Assembly: GCF_051594765.1 (NCBI RefSeq)
Contig: NZ_JBPPGJ010000005.1
Coordinates: forward strand, 124,001 to 188,000
Reading direction: 5' to 3'
Origin: Paenibacillus_AR sp051594765
GTDB taxonomy: Bacteria; Bacillota; Bacilli; Paenibacillales; NBRC-103111
Length of the DNA: 64,000 nt
This document shows positions 9,873-19,800 of this stretch, in pieces. The first letter of the stretch is position 1, and each line of letters opens with the position of its first letter. The notes beneath the pieces were generated by a model that was not told where the DNA came from, ran no database searches, and saw nothing but the letters and a program-made list of their open reading frames with translations. The translations under genes and the position numbers were made by a program.

Positions 9873-10484
9873 ATGGCGGCTGCCGCACTGCACGGCTTCT
9901 TCCTGGCACTGGGCTTGATTCTGCCCCTAGGAGTCCAGAATGTGTTCGTCTTCAACCAAGGCGCGCTTCAGCGCCGGTACCACCAAGCGCTTCCTATCAT
10001 TCTGACCGCCTGCCTGTGCGATACGCTGCTGATTACGGCGGCAGTGGCGGGGGTCTCGGTCCTGCTCTTGGCTTCGCCGCTCTTCGGCACGGTCTTGATG
10101 GGGGCCGGTGTAATCTTCCTTCTCTACATGGGCACCGTCACGTGGAAAAGCAGGCCCGACACGGCGGGAGGGCGTGCCGAAGCCTTCCCGGCCAAACGGC
10201 AGATCTCGTTCGGGCTCTTCGTCTCGCTGCTGAATCCCCATGCAATCATGGATACGGTAGGAGTGATCGGCACAAGCTCCCTGGCGTATGGAGGCTGGGA
10301 CAAAGCGGCCTTCGGCGCCAGCTGCGTGCTGGTATCCTGGCTGTGGTTCTTCGGACTGGCGGGCGCAGGCAGGCTGGCCGGAGCGCTGGACCGCAACGGA
10401 TCTTTCCTGCCGGTGCTGAACAAAATATCTGCGCTCGTCATGTGGGGGGCGGCCTTCTTTATGGCCCTGCAATTGATCCGTTAA
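9873..10484 (+). CDS. LysE/ArgO-family amino-acid exporter
   Basis: 203-aa polytopic membrane protein with about six hydrophobic segments. The N-terminus (HGFFLALGLILPLGVQNVFVFNQGA) and the LNPHAIMDTVGVIG segment are typical of LysE/ArgO proteins, which export basic amino acids by proton exchange. Start at 9873 follows AAGGAG. Single gene with its own promoter and terminator; no LysG/ArgP-type regulator is adjacent (the nearby LysR belongs to leuCD). Basic-amino-acid specificity is inferred from family only. Confidence 0.87.
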   Translation: MAAAALHGFFLALGLILPLGVQNVFVFNQGALQRRYHQALPIILTACLCDTLLITAAVAGVSVLLLASPLFGTVLMGAGVIFLLYMGTVTWKSRPDTAGGRAEAFPAKRQISFGLFVSLLNPHAIMDTVGVIGTSSLAYGGWDKAAFGASCVLVSWLWFFGLAGAGRLAGALDRNGSFLPVLNKISALVMWGAAFFMALQLIR

Positions 10485-10511
10485 GAGACGGATCCTCGTT
10501 TCTTAATTGGT

Positions 10512-10553
10512 AGGTCGTACCGGATGCCCATGGCAACGGTGCGGCCTGTTTTG
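10512..10553 (+). terminator. Probable terminator of the LysE-type gene
   Basis: AGGTCGTACCG pairs with CGGTGCGGCCT through G-U wobbles, followed by GTTTTG. Weaker T-run than its neighbours. Confidence 0.6.
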
Positions 10554-10624
10554 CATGGGGGCAAATCTGCGAAAAAATGGCTGGAATCTACCAAATTCCG
10601 CAACAAATTCTTCCGTTTTGCGTC

Positions 10625-10630
10625 TATAAT
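10625..10630 (+). promoter_or_regulatory. Candidate -10 of the envelope operon
   Basis: Perfect TATAAT about 60 bp before the amidase start; no convincing -35 at 16-18 bp spacing. Confidence 0.4.
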
Positions 10631-10689
10631 GAGAGAGACGGGGCGTTATCCGGCGCATTCTGTCGCAGCATATAAAGCAGAGGTGAATC

Positions 10690-12213
10690 ATGAGAAAGCT
10701 CCTACTTGCATTGACCGCCGTCATCGGATTGTTGTTCGCCGGCACCGCCGCCGTCCATGCGGATTCGGCCATCAAGCTCTATCTGGACGGAAGGCTGCTG
10801 AAGCCTGACGTTCCGCCCCAAATCATGAACAACACCACCCTGGTACCGGTCCGGCTGGTATCCGAGGAGCTGGGCGCCAAGGTATCCTGGAGCGAGCCCG
10901 ATAAGAAGATTACGGTGGAGAAGAACGGTCTTGCGATCGTCATGCATATCAACAAAGCCGAAGCAACGGTCAACGGTGCCGTAGAGCGGCTGGAGAAGTC
11001 TCCCATCCTCTGGCAGGATACCACCACCCTGGTGCCGGTCCGCTTCATCAGCGAGAAGCTGGGGCTGAAGGTTTCGTGGGACGAGCTGACCCAATCCGTC
11101 GGTCTCATCAATGCCTCCGTGCCGGTAACCGGCGGTGTGGTGAAGCCCACTCCTGTCCCAGCAGTCTCGACTCCGAAGCCGGGGACGATTATAGGGGACC
11201 CGGGCCCGCTTCCTGCTGCCTCAAGCGCGCCGAAGCCAAGCTCCTCTGCCGAGCCTAGTGCGGCTCCGGCAGCCGCAGGAACCGCTGACCCGGCCGGAAG
11301 CGGCACGCCCGTCATCACTTCCATCTCGCTGGATGGGGACGTGTTGCGGATTCAGACCACCGGCGGAGCATTGGCTCCGAAGCTCAGCAGCTTGGCTGGA
11401 CCGGACCGTATCATTCTGGATCTGCCCAATGCCGTTCCCGGGAAGACGGTGAACGGTAAGCCGTTCACCCAGAACGGAGAGATGTCCGTCACCCATCCGG
11501 TGGTGACGAAGATCCGCTATGCGCTCTATCAGGATAATCCTTCCATCGTCCGTATCGTGGTCGACCTGAAGCAGAAAATCGAATATAATTTACTAGAAAG
11601 CAAGATTCCGGGAGAGTTGGCCCTGGGACTTGGCGCAAGCGCAGCCGCAGCTCCCGGAAGCGAGCAGTCGGGCAAGAAGCGGATCGTCGTGCTGGATGCC
11701 GGTCACGGAGGCAAGGATTCCGGCGCGCTGTCCGCCAAGGGACGCAAGGAGAAGGACTTCAATCTGGCCGTCGTGCTTCAGATTTACGATCTGCTGAAGA
11801 AAGATTCCTCCATCGATGTCCGCCTGACCCGCAGCGACGATACTTTCCTGGAGCTGGACGAGCGTGTGGCGTACGCCAACGACCAGAAGGCGGATGTATT
11901 CGTATCCATCCACGCGAACAAGGTGGAATCGGATTCCGTCAAGGGCGTGGAGACGTATTACACCCGTCCGGAGAGCGCCGCTCTGGCAGCCCAGCTGCAC
12001 AAGAGCATCCTGGAGGCCACGGGTTCCACGGACCGCAGGGTCCGCACCGAAGGCTTCCGGGTCACGAAGTACACCGTTATGCCCGCCGTGCTGTGCGAGA
12101 TCGGCTATTTGTCCAACGTATCGGAGGAGGAGAAGCTGTTCAGCACCGAGCAGCAGGCCAAGGTGGCCGCATCGATCGCAGCCGCCATCCAGGGATACTT
12201 GCAGAATCCATAA
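10690..12213 (+). CDS. Exported N-acetylmuramoyl-L-alanine amidase: stalk, AMIN and Amidase_3 domains
   Basis: 507 aa. A signal peptide (residues 1-~24) is followed by two copper-amine-oxidase-like stalk motifs (each with TTLVPVR and a VSW element, ~25-140). Next come a Pro/Ala/Ser-rich linker (~145-205), an AMIN cell-wall-targeting domain (~207-310) and a zinc amidase_3 domain (~330-507). Zinc and catalytic residues are present: His339 (DAGHGG), Glu354, His408 (SIHAN) and Glu470 (CEIGYLSN). It should cut the bond between muramic acid and L-Ala in peptidoglycan. First gene of a three-gene envelope operon. Confidence 0.93.
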   Translation: MRKLLLALTAVIGLLFAGTAAVHADSAIKLYLDGRLLKPDVPPQIMNNTTLVPVRLVSEELGAKVSWSEPDKKITVEKNGLAIVMHINKAEATVNGAVERLEKSPILWQDTTTLVPVRFISEKLGLKVSWDELTQSVGLINASVPVTGGVVKPTPVPAVSTPKPGTIIGDPGPLPAASSAPKPSSSAEPSAAPAAAGTADPAGSGTPVITSISLDGDVLRIQTTGGALAPKLSSLAGPDRIILDLPNAVPGKTVNGKPFTQNGEMSVTHPVVTKIRYALYQDNPSIVRIVVDLKQKIEYNLLESKIPGELALGLGASAAAAPGSEQSGKKRIVVLDAGHGGKDSGALSAKGRKEKDFNLAVVLQIYDLLKKDSSIDVRLTRSDDTFLELDERVAYANDQKADVFVSIHANKVESDSVKGVETYYTRPESAALAAQLHKSILEATGSTDRRVRTEGFRVTKYTVMPAVLCEIGYLSNVSEEEKLFSTEQQAKVAASIAAAIQGYLQNP

Positions 12214-12226
12214 GGAGTGATCGACG

Positions 12227-12781
12227 TTGCGTCAGATGAAAACCGTTCTATTGTGCACCGCCGTCACCGCCGTTTTGATTGCTGGCTGCGGGGATCGGAA
12301 GATCGCCTCGCAGGGGCCGTCCGCTACGCCGTCCGCATCTTCCAGCGCCTCCTCACCTGCGGCGGTGCCGCCAAGCCCTTCGGCCGAAGCCGAGAAGACG
12401 GCCTCCATCCAAAGCTATTACGGCAACGCCGATATGTCCGCATTGGTGGCTAAGCCGGCCTCCATCCGGTATGCCAAGGAGAACGAGAAGTATCTCGCTG
12501 CCTTGAACGCACTGAAGAAAAGCCCGTCTGCGGATACGCTGTCCTTATGCCCGGATATCACCTTCCGGTCGGTGAAGGCGGCGGAAGGCGCTCTGACGGT
12601 AGATCTGACCGTTCCGGACAAGAGCCGCCTGGGGTCTGGGGGAGAGGCCATGCTGCTGGAGGCTTTCAAGAAGACACTCTTCCAGTTCAGCGAGGTTCAA
12701 TCGTTCGAGATCCTGGTCGACGGCAAGAAGACGGATTCCCTCATGGGGCACATGGAGCTGCTGTATCCATTCAAGCGGTAG
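12227..12781 (+). CDS. GerMN-domain lipoprotein
   Basis: 184 aa. A TTG start at 12227 is preferred because AAGGAG lies 9 nt upstream; the ATG at 12236 is too far. A lipobox (VLIAGC, Cys ~21) predicts lipid anchoring, followed by a low-complexity Ser/Pro/Ala stretch and one GerMN domain (~95-180, ending SFEILVDGKKTDSLMGHMELLYPF). GerMN occurs in the sporulation/germination protein GerM and in other cell-surface proteins of Firmicutes. It sits 13 nt after the amidase gene, so a peptidoglycan-related role is plausible. Confidence 0.85.
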   Translation: MRQMKTVLLCTAVTAVLIAGCGDRKIASQGPSATPSASSSASSPAAVPPSPSAEAEKTASIQSYYGNADMSALVAKPASIRYAKENEKYLAALNALKKSPSADTLSLCPDITFRSVKAAEGALTVDLTVPDKSRLGSGGEAMLLEAFKKTLFQFSEVQSFEILVDGKKTDSLMGHMELLYPFKR

Positions 12782-12812
12782 CTCCTATTAAGAGAGGAGA
12801 TCACACTAGCAC

Positions 12813-15548
12813 ATGACAAGACACCCTTACACCAAAACGGCGGCCGCCATGCTGGCCGCCACACTCGTATTCGGCCAGCCGGTACTCGCGGCGACGACTG
12901 CCGCGCCGCCTGCTTCCAGCACGACGACCGCCACCACGGGCGCATCCCAGCGCTTCCCAGATGTCGCGGCCGATCATTGGGCTATGAAGCATATTACCAA
13001 GCTGTCCTTGCTCGGCATCATCAAAGGGGATGAGAAGGGGAAATTCCTTCCCCAGGATCCCGTCACCCAGGAGCAGGTCGTCACCATGGCAATCCGGATG
13101 ATGGGACTGGAAGGAGAGATCTCCAGTCTTCCCGCTTCCAATGTCGGGCTGGAGGTGTCCGATTATGCCAAGGGATACATCCAGATGGCCCTGGAGAAAG
13201 GCTTGATCGACTTCTCGGAAGAGAAGACGCTGTCCGGCTTGACCGGCTGGGGCAAGAAGAATGCAACCCGCGAATGGGTCGCCAAGCTGGCCATCCGTGC
13301 CATCGGCAAGCAGGTTGAGGCCGGGAAGCTGGGAGGACAGGAGCCGTCGTTCAAGGACAGCGCCTCCATCTCGGTTTGGGCCAAGGGCTATATCAATGAA
13401 GCGGTGTCGCTCAAAATCGTTACAGGCATGGAGGACGGTACCTTCAAGCCGAAGGACAACGTAACCCGTGCGGAGATGGCCACTTTCTTGAGCCGGGCGG
13501 GCAAGTATACGGCGGATATTCCTTCGAAGACGGTTACCGGCGTCGTGGAGAGCATCACGGATTCCGCGATCCGGCTGGTGGACGACTACGGGAAGGTCAC
13601 CTCGTACAGCTTGAGCAATACGACCGCTTACTTCGGCGTCCAGAACGCCTCGATCCTGGCAACGGAGCTGAAGTCCGAGAATAAGGTGTACCTGATTCTG
13701 TCCGGCAGCAGCGTTGTGTACGCAGAGGTGCTGGAGGAGCGAGCCAAGGTGACGGACATGCTGGAAGGCACGGTTCAGGAGATCACCACCCAGGAATCCG
13801 CAGTCGCCATCAAGCTTCGGACCGCAGACGGGGACGTGCTGGTGGAGATGGACAGCAAGCTGTCCATCATGGACGCCGCAGGCAAGGGAATGAAGCTAAG
13901 TGATCTGGATGAGGGCGTGCAGGTCCAACTTAAGCGCAGCAGCGCAAGAGCGAAGTATTCATCGGTTATCATCGTACATATTCCGATTAACAAGACGGCG
14001 GAAGGCGTCATCCAGTCCGTGGATCAGGAGACAGGACGCTTGAACGTGCTGGAGAAGGAAACCGGAGCCGTTCAATACCCTCTGGCCGAGACGGTTACTT
14101 ATATCAATAACGGCGCTGCCGGGGATCTGGCTACGCTGCGTGCGGGCGATACCGTCCGCTACACCGTTAAGATTGACCGGGTCACGCATATCGAGATGGT
14201 CGCCCCCTATGTGGAACCGTCCGACACCGGAAGACTGGTCGAGTATAAATTCGATAAGAACAACACCATCATCATCATCCAGCGGGCTGATAACCGTTAT
14301 GCGACCTACACGGTGGAAAACCAAGCCATCATCGATATTCCGGGTATGGATTATCCCACCTATAAAGATCTGTACGCAGGCGATATGGTCAAGGTGCTGC
14401 TGAAGGCGGATGACAATCCGATCGCGACCAAGATCAGCGTCACCAACCGGACGATTGCGACGGATTATTACAACGTGATCGTCGGCTATGAGACGGATGC
14501 CAAGGTGCTCACTGTGAAGAATGCCGACGGTCAGCTTAAGGTCTACGAGCTGACAGATGCCACCCGAATCGACTCGTCCGGAACGACGATCGCCCTGTCC
14601 AATGCCGGAACCGTCCTGACCAAAGGTCGCAGACTGGACATCACGTCCTCCTCTACAGGCTCCAAGGTCAGCGAGATTCGTATGGCTTCCGACTATACCG
14701 GGGTCATCACCCGGGTTGACAGCACCCGAAGTGAAATTACCCTGAAGGTCGGAGCGCAGGTCTTGACCCTGAAGACAGTGTCGGGCACGACCATTGAGAT
14801 GGCCAACAAGGTAACGCCTTATCTGAATGATCTGCCTCTCGGCAGCTCAGCCAAGGTAACCATCAATCAGACCTCCGACAGCATCACGCGGATACAGCTG
14901 CAGCAGTCCATTCTACACCGCTTGACGGAGCGGAACGATACGGCCAAGACTCTGACCCTGAAGAGCGATGCCGGAATGAATTACTCCCTGAGCAACCCTT
15001 CCTACGTGAAGATCTTCGGCACGAACAAGGTGGAGCTTAGCGCAGCCGACATGGAGCTGGGCGGTCTCTACAACCTCGTCTATTCTGGCATCGTGCTGGA
15101 TCATGTCGAAGCGGCGGCGATGACACGAGGCAAGATCACTTCCGTTGATCCGGTGAACGGCAAGATCAAGATTTCTGTCAACGGCGGAACAGAGTCCACC
15201 ATGACCATCGGAACCAATGCCAAGGTTATGCGGGATGGCAGCGGTTCGTGGGGCACCCTCTCTTCCTTGAATGCAGGGGACCGGGTGGAAATGACCAAGG
15301 ATGGTTCCGGCGTGTACGTCCTCTATGCGGCCAAATCCGTACAGCGGATGGTGGACTATTACAACGAATCCTCCAGCGAACTGAATATCTTAAAGACCAC
15401 CATGTTCGATACCAGCGCTTACAAGCTGGCGGCGAAGGCGTACGTTCATTCCGGATCCCAAACTCTGCTTCCAAGCGGGCTGAAGAACGGCGAAACCGTT
15501 ACTTTCTATACCATCGACGGCAAAATCATCGAGATCGAAAAGCTGTAA
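12813..15548 (+). CDS. S-layer-homology protein with tandem beta-rich modules
   Basis: 911 aa. Signal peptide (1-~28), then three SLH domains (~45-105, ~110-170, ~178-232) that would bind secondary cell-wall polymer. The remaining ~670 residues read as about eight degenerate modules of 70-80 residues, each roughly G-x-I-x-x-(V/I)-D start, a short beta pattern, and an L-x-x-L-x-x-G-D/S-x-V/A-x-V end. No enzymatic motif was recognised, so a structural or adhesive surface role is the cautious call. Ribosome site GAGGAG is 13 nt upstream, rather long. Last gene of the operon, followed by a terminator. Confidence 0.88.
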   Translation: MTRHPYTKTAAAMLAATLVFGQPVLAATTAAPPASSTTTATTGASQRFPDVAADHWAMKHITKLSLLGIIKGDEKGKFLPQDPVTQEQVVTMAIRMMGLEGEISSLPASNVGLEVSDYAKGYIQMALEKGLIDFSEEKTLSGLTGWGKKNATREWVAKLAIRAIGKQVEAGKLGGQEPSFKDSASISVWAKGYINEAVSLKIVTGMEDGTFKPKDNVTRAEMATFLSRAGKYTADIPSKTVTGVVESITDSAIRLVDDYGKVTSYSLSNTTAYFGVQNASILATELKSENKVYLILSGSSVVYAEVLEERAKVTDMLEGTVQEITTQESAVAIKLRTADGDVLVEMDSKLSIMDAAGKGMKLSDLDEGVQVQLKRSSARAKYSSVIIVHIPINKTAEGVIQSVDQETGRLNVLEKETGAVQYPLAETVTYINNGAAGDLATLRAGDTVRYTVKIDRVTHIEMVAPYVEPSDTGRLVEYKFDKNNTIIIIQRADNRYATYTVENQAIIDIPGMDYPTYKDLYAGDMVKVLLKADDNPIATKISVTNRTIATDYYNVIVGYETDAKVLTVKNADGQLKVYELTDATRIDSSGTTIALSNAGTVLTKGRRLDITSSSTGSKVSEIRMASDYTGVITRVDSTRSEITLKVGAQVLTLKTVSGTTIEMANKVTPYLNDLPLGSSAKVTINQTSDSITRIQLQQSILHRLTERNDTAKTLTLKSDAGMNYSLSNPSYVKIFGTNKVELSAADMELGGLYNLVYSGIVLDHVEAAAMTRGKITSVDPVNGKIKISVNGGTESTMTIGTNAKVMRDGSGSWGTLSSLNAGDRVEMTKDGSGVYVLYAAKSVQRMVDYYNESSSELNILKTTMFDTSAYKLAAKAYVHSGSQTLLPSGLKNGETVTFYTIDGKIIEIEKL

Positions 15549-15583
15549 TCCCGATCGGTACCCATTGGGCAGCACTGTGCCGG

Positions 15584-15630
15584 CCGTCGAATGTGCGGGG
15601 CGAAATCCGCATGTTCGACGGATTTTTTTA
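15584..15630 (+). terminator. Intrinsic terminator of the envelope operon
   Basis: 15-bp stem CCGTCGAATGTGCGG with CCGCATGTTCGACGG (two G-U pairs) followed by seven T. Confidence 0.93.
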
Positions 15631-15673
15631 TGCCATTGTTCCGAAAAAATTCGATTTTCTTTTGAGGATTCCA

Positions 15674-15702
15674 TTGATTTATCTAGCCTTTTTCGATAAA
15701 CT
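15674..15702 (+). promoter_or_regulatory. Candidate promoter of nth
   Basis: TTGATT (15674-15679), 17-bp spacer, TAAACT (15697-15702), about 75 bp before nth. Confidence 0.5.
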
Positions 15703-15777
15703 TTGGGTTATCTAAAATCATTCTTAACATCAGGATGGGTTAAAGGGACGGCACTTAACGGAGGTGAATGGCGCCGT

Positions 15778-16473
15778 ATGAACAAAAAGCAGTTGCGACC
15801 TATATTGGACACGATCGGTGCCATGTTCCCGGATGCCCACTGTGAGCTCATCCACTCGAATCCCTTCGAGTTGACCATAGCCGTGCTGCTCTCGGCCCAA
15901 TGTACGGACGAAACCGTGAATAAAGTAACGGCAACGCTTTTTCAGAAATATAAGACTCCTGAGGATTACTTATCGGTTCCCTTGGAGGAGCTGGAGCAGG
16001 ATATCCGCCGAATCGGTCTGTTCCGGAATAAAGCGAAGAACATCCAGAGCCTGTGCCGGATCCTGCTGGAGGAATATGGCGGGACCTTGCCTGAGAAGCA
16101 TGAAGAGCTGGTGAAGCTGCCGGGTGTAGGCCGCAAGACCGCCAACGTGGTCGTCTCCAATGCCTTCGGCGTACCGGCCATCGCGGTGGACACCCATGTC
16201 GAACGGGTCTCCAAGCGATTGGGGATTGCGAAGGATACGGACAGCGTGCTGGAAGTGGAGAAGAAGCTGATGGCCGGCGTGCCGAAGGACGAATGGACGT
16301 TAACTCACCATCGCCTGATCTTTTTCGGACGGTATCATTGCAAGGCTCAGAACCCATCCTGCGGCATCTGCCCCTTGAGTGATGTATGCAAAGAATACAA
16401 GAAACGTATGAAAACCGTTCAAAACAGGAAATCTAAGGAAAGTAAGGCCAAAAACCAAGTCGCTCCAACTTGA
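15778..16473 (+). CDS. nth: Endonuclease III (DNA glycosylase/AP lyase)
   Basis: 231-aa base-excision-repair enzyme that removes oxidised pyrimidines. Start at 15778, with GGAGGTG about 11 nt upstream; an out-of-frame ATG lies between. The helix-hairpin-helix carries catalytic Lys120 (LPGVGRKTANVV), catalytic Asp138 is in AVDTHVERV, and the [4Fe-4S] cluster loop is complete (Cys188-x6-Cys195-x2-Cys198-x5-Cys204). A basic tail (KKRMKTVQNRKSKESKAK) follows. In Bacillus nth follows dnaD; here they are separated. Confidence 0.97.
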   Translation: MNKKQLRPILDTIGAMFPDAHCELIHSNPFELTIAVLLSAQCTDETVNKVTATLFQKYKTPEDYLSVPLEELEQDIRRIGLFRNKAKNIQSLCRILLEEYGGTLPEKHEELVKLPGVGRKTANVVVSNAFGVPAIAVDTHVERVSKRLGIAKDTDSVLEVEKKLMAGVPKDEWTLTHHRLIFFGRYHCKAQNPSCGICPLSDVCKEYKKRMKTVQNRKSKESKAKNQVAPT

Positions 16474-16495
16474 GAGTAAAAAGGATGGGATACCC

Positions 16496-16768
16496 TTGAA
16501 ATGCATCGCCGTATATACCAAGAACTTTGAGCTTTTTTCCGATATTTATGAAACGATCTTGAACACTCCGCTGAAGGAGAATGAAGAGCGCGTGATTGAA
16601 GGCGTTACGGTCAGCGAAGCCGGTGATGTGCCGGAGCATTATATCGACCGGATGAAGGCCAAGCCGGATGTGGTGGTCATGAAGGTCAAGTCCAAGGACA
16701 TCACGATCCTGCAACACGGCGACGTGTTCGAAATTTTTATCCCGCAGCCTGAAAATGTGGTACACTAG
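16496..16768 (+). CDS. Small acidic hypothetical protein downstream of nth
   Basis: 90 aa. TTG start at 16496 with AAGGATGG about 11 nt upstream; the following ATG is out of frame. No signal peptide, membrane segment or known motif; composition is mixed alpha/beta with a hydrophobic core (VTVSEAGDVPEHYIDRM, VVVMKVKSKDITIL). It lies 22 nt after nth and before a strong terminator, so co-transcription with nth is likely. I do not recognise the family. Codon use matches the neighbours, supporting a real gene. Confidence 0.75.
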   Translation: MKCIAVYTKNFELFSDIYETILNTPLKENEERVIEGVTVSEAGDVPEHYIDRMKAKPDVVVMKVKSKDITILQHGDVFEIFIPQPENVVH

Positions 16769-16798
16769 AAACCGAATCTTTCGGTTTCTTTTTTTTAT
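16767..16798 (+). terminator. Intrinsic terminator after nth and the small gene
   Basis: GAAACCGA pairs with TCGGTTTC and is followed by eight T. Confidence 0.93.
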
Positions 16799-16843
16799 TA
16801 TCTAAGAGTTATTCCAATATATGAGACGGGGAGTACGAGAAGC

Positions 16844-19800
16844 ATGGGGGCAAGAGAGACGGCTCCGGCATTGGCGGAAGCCTTGACCGGTATCGGGGGA
16901 GAGATCCAGGCGAGGAAGCTTGCGGAGCTTCAGGAGAAACAAACGGGGGCGGAGCTGTATGTCGCCTTCTGCGGGCATTTCTCAGCGGGCAAATCCACAT
17001 TGGTGAACCGTCTATGCGGCCACCGTCTGCTTCCGTCGGGACCGGTCCCGACGAGCGCCAACATCGTGAGAATCCGGAACGGCCCATCGGCCGCCCATAT
17101 CTATAGAAGGACGGAGACCGGCGGACTGTCGGTGGAGCAGATCCCGCTGGAGGGCTTGGAGGCGGCCTGCAAGAACGGGGAAGCCATCGAGACGGTGGAG
17201 ATCCGGTATCCGGTTCCCCTGTTAGGTGACACGACGGTTCTCTTGGATACGCCGGGCATCGATTCCACGGACGATGCGCATCAAGCGGCGACCCAGTCGG
17301 CCATGCATCTGGCGGATGTGGTGTTCTATGTGATGGATTACAACTATGTCCAGTCCGAGATCAACTTCACCTTCGCGAAGAAGCTGCAGGAGGCAGGGAA
17401 GCCGCTCTACCTGATCGTCAATCAGATCGACAAGCACCGGGAGCGGGAGCTGTCCTTCGACAGCTATCGAGAAGGGGTCCGGGAAGCATTCCGGAATTGG
17501 CATATCGAGCCTGCGGGCATCTTGTTCCTGTCGTTAAAGGACCCGGATCACCCGCATAATGATTGGAGCCGGCTGCCCGCCTTGATACAGGCATTATCGG
17601 AACGATCGGCCCTCCTGAAGGCGTGGAATAGCAAGATGACGGTGCGGCACCTGATCCGGGAGGCGCTGGCATCCTGGAAGTCGGGGCGGGAGCTGGAGAA
17701 GGAGCTTTACCTGGAGGCAGGCGGCGGAGCGGAGGCCATGGAAGCGGCCGTCCTGGAGATGAAGGAGCTGGAAGCGCGGGAGGCGGAGCTGGCGGCGGGC
17801 AGCGAGAAGCTGGAGGCACGCTGGAAGAAGGAGCTCCAATCCTTGATAGACAACGCCAACCTGACTCCTGCCGGTACGAGGGATCTGGCTGCGGCTTACT
17901 TGGAGACCCGCAAGCCCGGCTTCAAGGTCGGGTTCCTGGCCAGAGCGGCCAAGACGGAGGAGGAACGGAGCCGAAGGCTGGAAGCTTTCCGCACCGATCT
18001 GGAAGAGAAGCTCCGGGCCCATCTCCTCTGGCACGCGGCTGATTATCTGAAGCAGGAGGCGGATGCAGCGGGGATCCGGGAGCCGGAGTTCCTGCAGGAG
18101 CTGGAGGAGACGTTGAAGCTCCCCGTCACATCAGACTGGTTATCCGGGCAGGTGCATGCCGGGCCGGATTTCACCGGCGAATATGTGCTGAACTATTGCC
18201 GCCAGCTCTCCTCGGAGCTGAAGCAGCTATGCCGCAAGGCGCTCTGGACGCTGTTGGAGAGCTTAGGGAGCCGCCTCGCTGCCCAGGGGCTGGAGGAGCG
18301 CCGTCAGCTCGCCACGCGCAAGCGGGAAGCTGCCGTTCAGCTCGCAGCCTACGACGGGATCCGCCGGATGGAGGACGAGGAGAAGGCGAAGGAAATCGCG
18401 CTGATGCGGCTGGCCGATGAGGCTACCGAAGGTGGAGCCGGCGGGCTGGCGCTGCCGGACCCCGAAGATCTGGTCCCGGCAGCCGTAACGGCCGGCGCTC
18501 ACCGGACGGAGGGGGCGGGCCGTCCGCCGGGAGGCGCACCGGAGCCTCTCAAGCGGACGTCCGGTGCCGCTGCCCGTTTTTTGCCGGGAGAGCACGTACG
18601 GGAGGCCGCTCCGGCAGAGGAGAGCCATTCGTTAGGGCTCCCGTTCGACCGGGTGAAGCGTACGGCGGAGAAGCTCAAGGCCGGTGCCAGTGCTCTGGAG
18701 GAGCTGCCGGGGACGGGGACCCTGGTCCGTTCCTTGCGGGAGAAGGCCGCCAAGCTGGGGCAGAACCGCTACACGTTGGCGTTATTCGGGGCCTTCAGCG
18801 CCGGGAAGTCCTCCTTCGCCAATGCGCTCATGGGGGAGCGGGTCCTGCCCGTATCCCCGAACCCTACGACGGCGGCCATCAATACGATTCTGCCTCCGGA
18901 TGAGCAGCATCCCCACGGCACGGTCCGGGTGTTCCTGAAGTCCGAGGCGGATATCCATGAGGAAATCGTCTATTCGCTGCGAGCCATCGGCATGGATGTG
19001 CCGGAGTCGGAGCTTCAGGACTCGAACGCACTCTTGTCACGGGTTCGCAAGCTGACGCCTGACGGGGTGCCGCCAGCAGGCAAGCCCCACGTGACCTTCC
19101 TGAAGGCTGTGGAGAAGGGGTGGGGGACGATGGCGGCCTCCTTGGGCCAAGTGCTGCAGGCGAGCAGGGAACTGTTCCACTCGTATGTGGCGGATGAGAC
19201 CAAGTCCTGCTTCGCCACGCTGGTGGAGCTGTACCAGGATACGCCGCTGTCGGCCCATGGTGTGGTACTTGTGGATACGCCGGGAGCCGATTCCATCAAC
19301 GCCCGGCATACGGGGGTGGCCTTCAATTACATCAAGAATGCAGACGCCATTCTCTTCGTAACTTATTACAACCATGCATTCTCCCAAGCGGACCGGGAGT
19401 TTCTGATGCAGCTGGGCCGGGTGAAGGACGCTATGCAGCTGGATAAGATGTTCTTCATCGTCAATGCAGCGGATCTGGCCTCCGGCCATGAAGAGCTGGA
19501 AGCCGTTCTCCGGCATGTAGAGGATAATCTCCTGAAGTTCGGCATCCGCAATCCGCGGCTCTATCCGGTATCGAGCCAGATGGCAGTGGAGGCGAAGCTG
19601 GACGGGGACGGCGCACTTCTGCAACAGAGCGGCATCGCGGCCTTCGAAGCAGCCTTCCGGCGCTTCGCCGAGCAGGAGCTGACCGGACTCGCCGTCCGGA
19701 ATGCGGAACGGGAGCTGGCTCACGCCAGTGGCGTGCTGGAGCAGTGGATCCGGGCGGCGCGGGAGGATGCGGGCGAGCGGGAGCGGAAGAGAGACGCGCT

